Shown here in pieces: positions 59,412-64,000 of a stretch of DNA of 64,000 nt; the first letter of the stretch is position 1, and every line of letters begins with the position of its first letter. This DNA is from Sesamum alatum (taxonomy: Eukaryota > Streptophyta > Magnoliopsida > Lamiales > Pedaliaceae): contig JACGWO010000007.1 of the NCBI GenBank assembly GCA_034509735.1, positions 1,178,001 through 1,242,000 of the forward strand, in the 5' to 3' direction. The position numbers and the translations under genes were made by a program. The notes under the pieces are model-generated. The model was given only the letters and a program-made list of their open reading frames with translations, made no database searches and was not told where the DNA came from.

Positions 59412-62141
59412 ATGTGGAAGCAATTTCTCAGTAAGCTTCCGAGGAAGTCCCAGAAATCGGATCAAGATTTACAAAGAAACCCTGACTCGGGTCCTAACAC
59501 GCCGTCCTTGGGTTCGGGCCGGATCAGTGCTGCCAAACGGGCTTCAGCTGCAATCTTTCCAGCCAGCGTGATTGCGGGAATTGAGCCGTTGCTTCCCTTT
59601 AAGGATGTCTCAAGTTCAGAAAAAATGAATCTTTTCATTAGTAAGTTGAGTCTTTGTTGTGTTGTATTTGATTTCACTGATCCTGCAAAGAATATTCAAG
59701 AGAAGGAGCTTAAACGGGCGACATTGCTCGAGCTTCTCGAGTTTGTATCCGAGAATCCCCCCAAGTTTTCGGAGCCTGCAATTTTAGCATCTTGCAAAAT
59801 GTGCTCCATTAATTTGTTCCGTGTTTTTCCACCTCATTGCCGGTCAAGAAACACAAGTTCAGGTGAAAATGATAATGACGACGAGCCGATGTTTGATCCA
59901 GCGTGGTCACACTTGCAGATAGTATATGATTTCTTGCTCAAGTTTGTGACTTCGACTTCTTTGGAAGCGAAGGTTGCAAAGAAGTACATAAACCATTCCT
60001 TTATCTTGAGAATTATTGACTTGTTTGAATCAGAGGATCCCAGAGAAAGGGACTGTTTGAAGGCGATTCTGCATAGGATTTATGGGAAGTTCATGGTTCA
60101 CCGGCCGTTTATACGAAAATGTATAAGCAATGTGTTCTACAGGTTTGTGTTTGAGGTGGAGAAGCATAATGGGATTGCGGAGTTATTGGAGATCTTTGGG
60201 AGTGTGATCACAGGATTTGCTTTGCCTCTAAAGGAAGAGCATAAAGTATTCCTTTGGAGGGCATTGATCCCGCTGCACAAGCCGAAGTCGTTGGGGATTT
60301 ACTTTCAGCAACTTTCATATTGTGTAACTCAGTTTATCGAGAAGGAGCCAAAGTTGGCCAGCAGTGTGATCAGGGGGCTGTTGAAATATTGGGCAATTAC
60401 GAATAGCCAGAAGGAGGTGATGTTTTTGGGTGAGCTGGAGGAGATTTTGGAAGTAATTAACATGACTGAGTTCCAAAAGGTCATGGTTCCGTTGTTCTGT
60501 CGCCTCAGACAATGCATAAATAGTTATCATTTTCAGGTACTTTTTCTCTTTTATAGTAACTTCTAAGTTCCATTTGTTCGCTAATTTATTATAGAGGACA
60601 CGTGTAATGCTTTCCTTATATTACAATAATTTTCCATACTCGCTAGACTTGTCAAAATATCTGTCCACTGAGAAGTATAAGGTAATGAAGGACAACAATA
60701 TTTTTGTTTGCTTGCTTTTCTGGTTTTAATTATTAATTGATGGCGGTTATTTGACTGGTGTAGAATCTAATACATATTGATACTATTTGCAGAAGGAGCC
60801 AGTTGGATACTAGACGATCGTAATATAGTGATATTGAATTCGACTAGGGGGAAGCCCTTTTATATGGGGACATGGACTTATTTATGTTATTAAGTTCCAT
60901 GCTGGAAATGGATAGTTTAAGGTGCACTTATTTCGGCAATGATCCAAAAATTTGTCATATTTATTGTTCAAACCATGTGAAAATTTCGCTTTGGGTTAGA
61001 AACCTTGAGGATAGTTGCTGAATTCTTTGGGTCAAAACTGTGCACATGTCTAATTATGCACTTTTGTGATTGTCATATGTGATCCTAGAAAGTGTAGTAA
61101 GCTTTGCTGGGATAGGGTTTGAGAAATAGAAGATCTACAAGACATCATGGTGGAGTAGTAATTTGAAAAATGATATATTTGATGCTTGGATCCAAAATTC
61201 GGAAAAAGACGTTGCAAATGAAAGGGAGTTAAATAGTGCAATTGTGTAAGTTTAGTTCACACGTCTAGGGGTGGAGTCCTTGTTATGGGATCTAGAGGAA
61301 AGGACGAGGGAGTAGTATGTCAAAATTTGGCTTCTAAGTTTTCACACTGACCAAGGGGTGGATTCTAGAGTTAAGAAAGGGGATGCTTCTCTATCACCAA
61401 ACTGTTTGATTATGTTCAGTAGATATAGTGTGGAGATAGCCAAGCTGTTATATAGTACGAATTTTGTCAAAATCGTCTATGAATCTTGGATGATTAGTTA
61501 CAAAATTCCGAACTCTGTAATAGCAAAAAGTATCTCCCGACACGTGTCCTCAATGGAGTTTTATTCCCTTAATTAATCCCTGAAGCAATAGCGAGTTTCT
61601 TTACCTTGTTCAATATATAATGCATCCCTATGGCTCCACAACCTGCAAAAGGAATCTATTTTCATCCCAATTTTTTATGATTCTATTTCCTTAGACAGTA
61701 TTGAATATCATTTTACCACTATCTTTGTTGCCTTTGGTCTTCTCGAACCAAGATTCTTATTAATACAATAACTCTTATTATCGTTCTCCTCATTTGCCGT
61801 TGCAGGTAGCTGAGAGGGCTTTGTTACTCTGGAATAACGACCAAATTCTTAATCTAATAGCACATAACCGGCAAGCCATACTGCCAATAATATTCCCAGC
61901 TCTGGAAGCGAACATGCAAAACCATTGGAACCAGGCCGTCTTGAACTTAACTTTAAATGTAAGAAAGGTGCTCATGGAAATGGACGACGCCCTGATCATG
62001 GTTTGCGTTTCCGATTACCAAGAGGAACAAAGAAAGATGAACTTAGTGGTCAAAAAGCGGAAGGAAGTGTGGGAGCACTTGGAAACTGCTGCTAGTCTCC
62101 AGCCAATAGCCGGGAACACTGCTGTTCTGGTAACTCATTGA
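59412..62141 (+). CDS. PP2A B' (B56) regulatory subunit, two coding exons
   Basis: Serine/threonine protein phosphatase 2A 57 kDa regulatory subunit B', which sets substrate choice of the PP2A holoenzyme. Exons 59412-60536 and 61806-62141 total 1461 nt, or 486 aa. The N-terminus [17 protein letters not shown] is typical of the plant eta/theta/gamma/zeta branch. The B56 HEAT-like domain spans about 55-470, with [74 protein letters not shown] and [14 protein letters not shown] at the exon end. Exon 2 begins [14 protein letters not shown], has [20 protein letters not shown], and ends AVLVTH. The intron is 1269 bp with GT-AG and phase 0. All frames are intact. Which isoform it is cannot be settled by eye. 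Confidence 0.95.
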
Positions 62142-63300
62142 ACAACCTCGACATCCCATTTATAGTTTTTCAGCCTCGGTGCATTCCCCCTAAGTCGTTT
62201 TGTGCATTCCGTTTTCCTTGTTATGGTTACGGCTGTTGTCTGGAGGCTGCAGGGCTTTGTTTGGATGACAGCCTGTTGTTGTTATAAAATCTAATCTTCT
62301 ACTGTTTAAATATTTCTCTTCCCTAGGAAGGGCGCCGGAAGAGTCCCCCGGTGGATAGTTAGTGTAAACTAGCATCTTTCGTCAGCCATATGTTTCGTTT
62401 TCCCCCTTTCTTTAAAACTTATTGTTGTCGTTACTGTTGTATCTTTGCAAGTTGACTAGTAACCCGTATTCGTTCTCACTCTGTCAACTGCTCTTGCCTG
62501 TATGGATATATATAGGGAATGTCTGAAATGATTTGCACTTGATGTCTCATCTCGTTTGTCTCAAACTTATTGTTTCGTAGGAACCATGTAGTATGGGCAG
62601 AATTTGATCCTTACAGTGAAAGAATTGTACATCTCTACATACATCATCACGTATCCTACATACTCAAAGTGCTCGTTATTTCATTAACGTTATATACTCA
62701 ATGGCGTAACATGTGTTTCCAAGGTACTCTGACGTGTGTAGATACAAGAATCAAATGTTCAAATATCAGTTATTTCAATGATTGAGCGTCGAGTTCAAGT
62801 TCAATACAGACGTAAGAGAATATGTTACGCTGAGAATAGCGATTGAACGGGTTTTGATGGACGGAGAGTTGAAACACACTTGAACTGTCGACACAAAACA
62901 ACTTCAAGCAACAATGCCAGTGCAAGATACTATGATTAACTTTACTACATTCAGAGATGGCTTATGCTGATGTTACTGTCTGATTTTGATTTAGATCATT
63001 GTTTCTTGAACACCATTTCAAAATTTGAGCAACCCCATGTCCAGAAGTTTTAAGGTAGAGTGTGGAAGATGTCCAAATTTAAGGTATTTACAGTTCTCTT
63101 GTTGTTAGTTTCTTGTTTATGTAGGAAGTTTTCTACTGTGTGGAACTTGGACAATGCATGTGTTGAACTTTTCACTTGGTGCTGCCTAATAGCTGATCTT
63201 CTTGGGCAACTGATTTAGGTTAAGGAATGGATTTATCTAATGATATATTTTCGGACATGTTGGATATATTTGTTGTTATTTTCTTTTTTTTGGAATGTAA
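62142..63300. other. 3' flank of PP2A B' gene and intergenic
   Basis: The first ~400 bases are probable 3' untranslated region. The rest has no recognised feature. Confidence 0.4.
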
Positions 63301-63565
63301 ATTTTCATATAAATAAACATAGAGTACAAGTACAACAAAACGTATAGCCAGACTCGATAATACGACCGTAAATAGAGGGACACGGTCGTGTTATATACGC
63401 TCTTACAACAAGAAAACAACGCTTGACCAAACACGTCGTTCAAATTGCATGACATTTGCATGTGTTTGTCAATTTACCGATAAGTAAAATACTACCAATT
63501 CAAACAAGTTCATTTAATAGAATTACCATAAAACTTAGCAATTACACGAGTTAAAATAAAACGTG

Positions 63566-63758
63566 TTACTTCGATATTACACAAAAACACATAATAAAAA
63601 AAACAACACACATCATCACCTTAAGACCTTTTATGTTTGTTGTCGATTCTTGACACATGGTAATCAATTCGGCTAGATTTTCATCAAATTCCGGAGCTTG
63701 GCTATATTCATCTTCGTCTTCAACTTCCGGCACTTGCGATAATGCATTTGATTTTTTC
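63566..63758 (-). CDS. Possible terminal exon of a minus-strand gene or transposon gene
   Basis: Read on the minus strand, TTTCTTAG at about 63766-63759 could be a splice acceptor. The following frame reads KKSNALSQVPEVEDEDEYSQ, continues APEFDENLAELITMCQEST, and stops at 63568-63566. Its acidic, protein-like composition contrasts with the AT-rich surroundings. Downstream, the sequence to 63300 resembles a 3' untranslated region. I do not recognise the family. It could equally be a transposase scrap; exons would lie beyond the right edge. The other long minus frame at 63673-63951 is low-complexity and looks like a shadow. Confidence 0.22.
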
Positions 63759-63779
63759 TAAGAAACACTAATAGGTTCC

Positions 63780-63930
63780 AACCATTCAAAATAATTACAC
63801 TGATTCGTAAGAACAATTGCAAAATAATCTCCCCTCTTGTGAGACAATTTGTAAGACAATTGCAAAATGATTCGTAAGACAATTGCAAAATAATTACAAT
63901 AATTCGTAAGCACAATGGATTGATGAAAAT
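63780..63930. repeat. Degenerate short tandem repeats ('gtaagacaattgcaaaat')
   Basis: GTAAGA(C/A)CAATTGCAAAAT-like units recur near 63807, 63850, 63872 and, in part, near 63906, with spacing of roughly 22-43 bases. It is non-coding low-complexity repetition. Confidence 0.6.
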
Positions 63931-64000
63931 ATTCATTTGAAAGTTAGTCAAGGTACAATATCGAATACACTCAAGCGATTATCTGAATATCTTTTGGCTA

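Overview
This window is nuclear DNA from a flowering plant, most likely a core eudicot. The evidence is GT-AG introns of 0.1 to 2.3 kb, plant-specific protein families, a 57 kDa-type PP2A B' subunit, telo-box motifs at a ribosomal protein gene, and AT-rich intergenic DNA full of MULE-type, hAT, Helitron and PIF/Harbinger-like non-autonomous transposons. I cannot name the species. There is no sign of a bacterial, viral or organellar insert.

Genes from left to right: (1) the N-terminal part of an Enhancer-of-polycomb-like protein gene on the minus strand, running off the left edge; (2) 60S ribosomal protein uL5/RPL11 (minus, 12.2-14.3 kb); (3) a Golgi Qa-SNARE of the SYP32 type (plus, 20.4-23.5 kb); (4) a conserved lysine-rich plant protein of unknown function (plus, 25.6-29.2 kb); (5) a PAM2 + CUE protein of the CID5/CID6 type (plus, 32.1-33.4 kb); (6) a type II DnaJ/HSP40 (plus, 34.5-36.4 kb); (7) a TFIIS-central + SPOC domain protein (minus, 36.9-41.6 kb); (8) a membrane RING-H2 E3 ligase of the RIE1/At4g11680 type (minus, 46.2-48.6 kb); (9) a PP2A B' (B56) regulatory subunit (plus, 59.4-62.1 kb). 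Genes 3 to 8 form a gene-rich core. They are housekeeping or regulatory genes with no shared pathway.

The regions 1.6-12 kb, 14.4-20 kb, 43.3-45.8 kb and 49.7-58 kb are transposon-rich. Several elements are closed by target-site duplications (TSDs) that can be read directly: an 837-bp MULE-type element (9-bp TSD) just upstream of the EPL-like leader; a 314-bp foldback element (9 bp); a 660-bp hAT element (8 bp) nested in an older MITE; a 332-bp MITE (9 bp with one mismatch) inside a decayed Ty3/gypsy element; a 506-bp Helitron with canonical ends; and a 424-bp MITE (perfect 9 bp) with two relatives in the window. The most unusual structure is a 1.5-kb TAA-flanked element that carries a broken copy of the nuclear photosystem I gene psaH, with signs of a larger element around it. 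This looks like transposon-mediated gene capture. The EPL-like first exon also carries a 207-bp (69-codon) in-frame tandem repeat.

I did not find a new multi-gene system. The points most worth checking are the psaH-carrying element, the EPL exon repeat and the nested transposon chronology. Exon boundaries were read by eye from frame, GT/AG sites and family knowledge. For the eight complete multi-exon genes the joined exon lengths are exact multiples of three.
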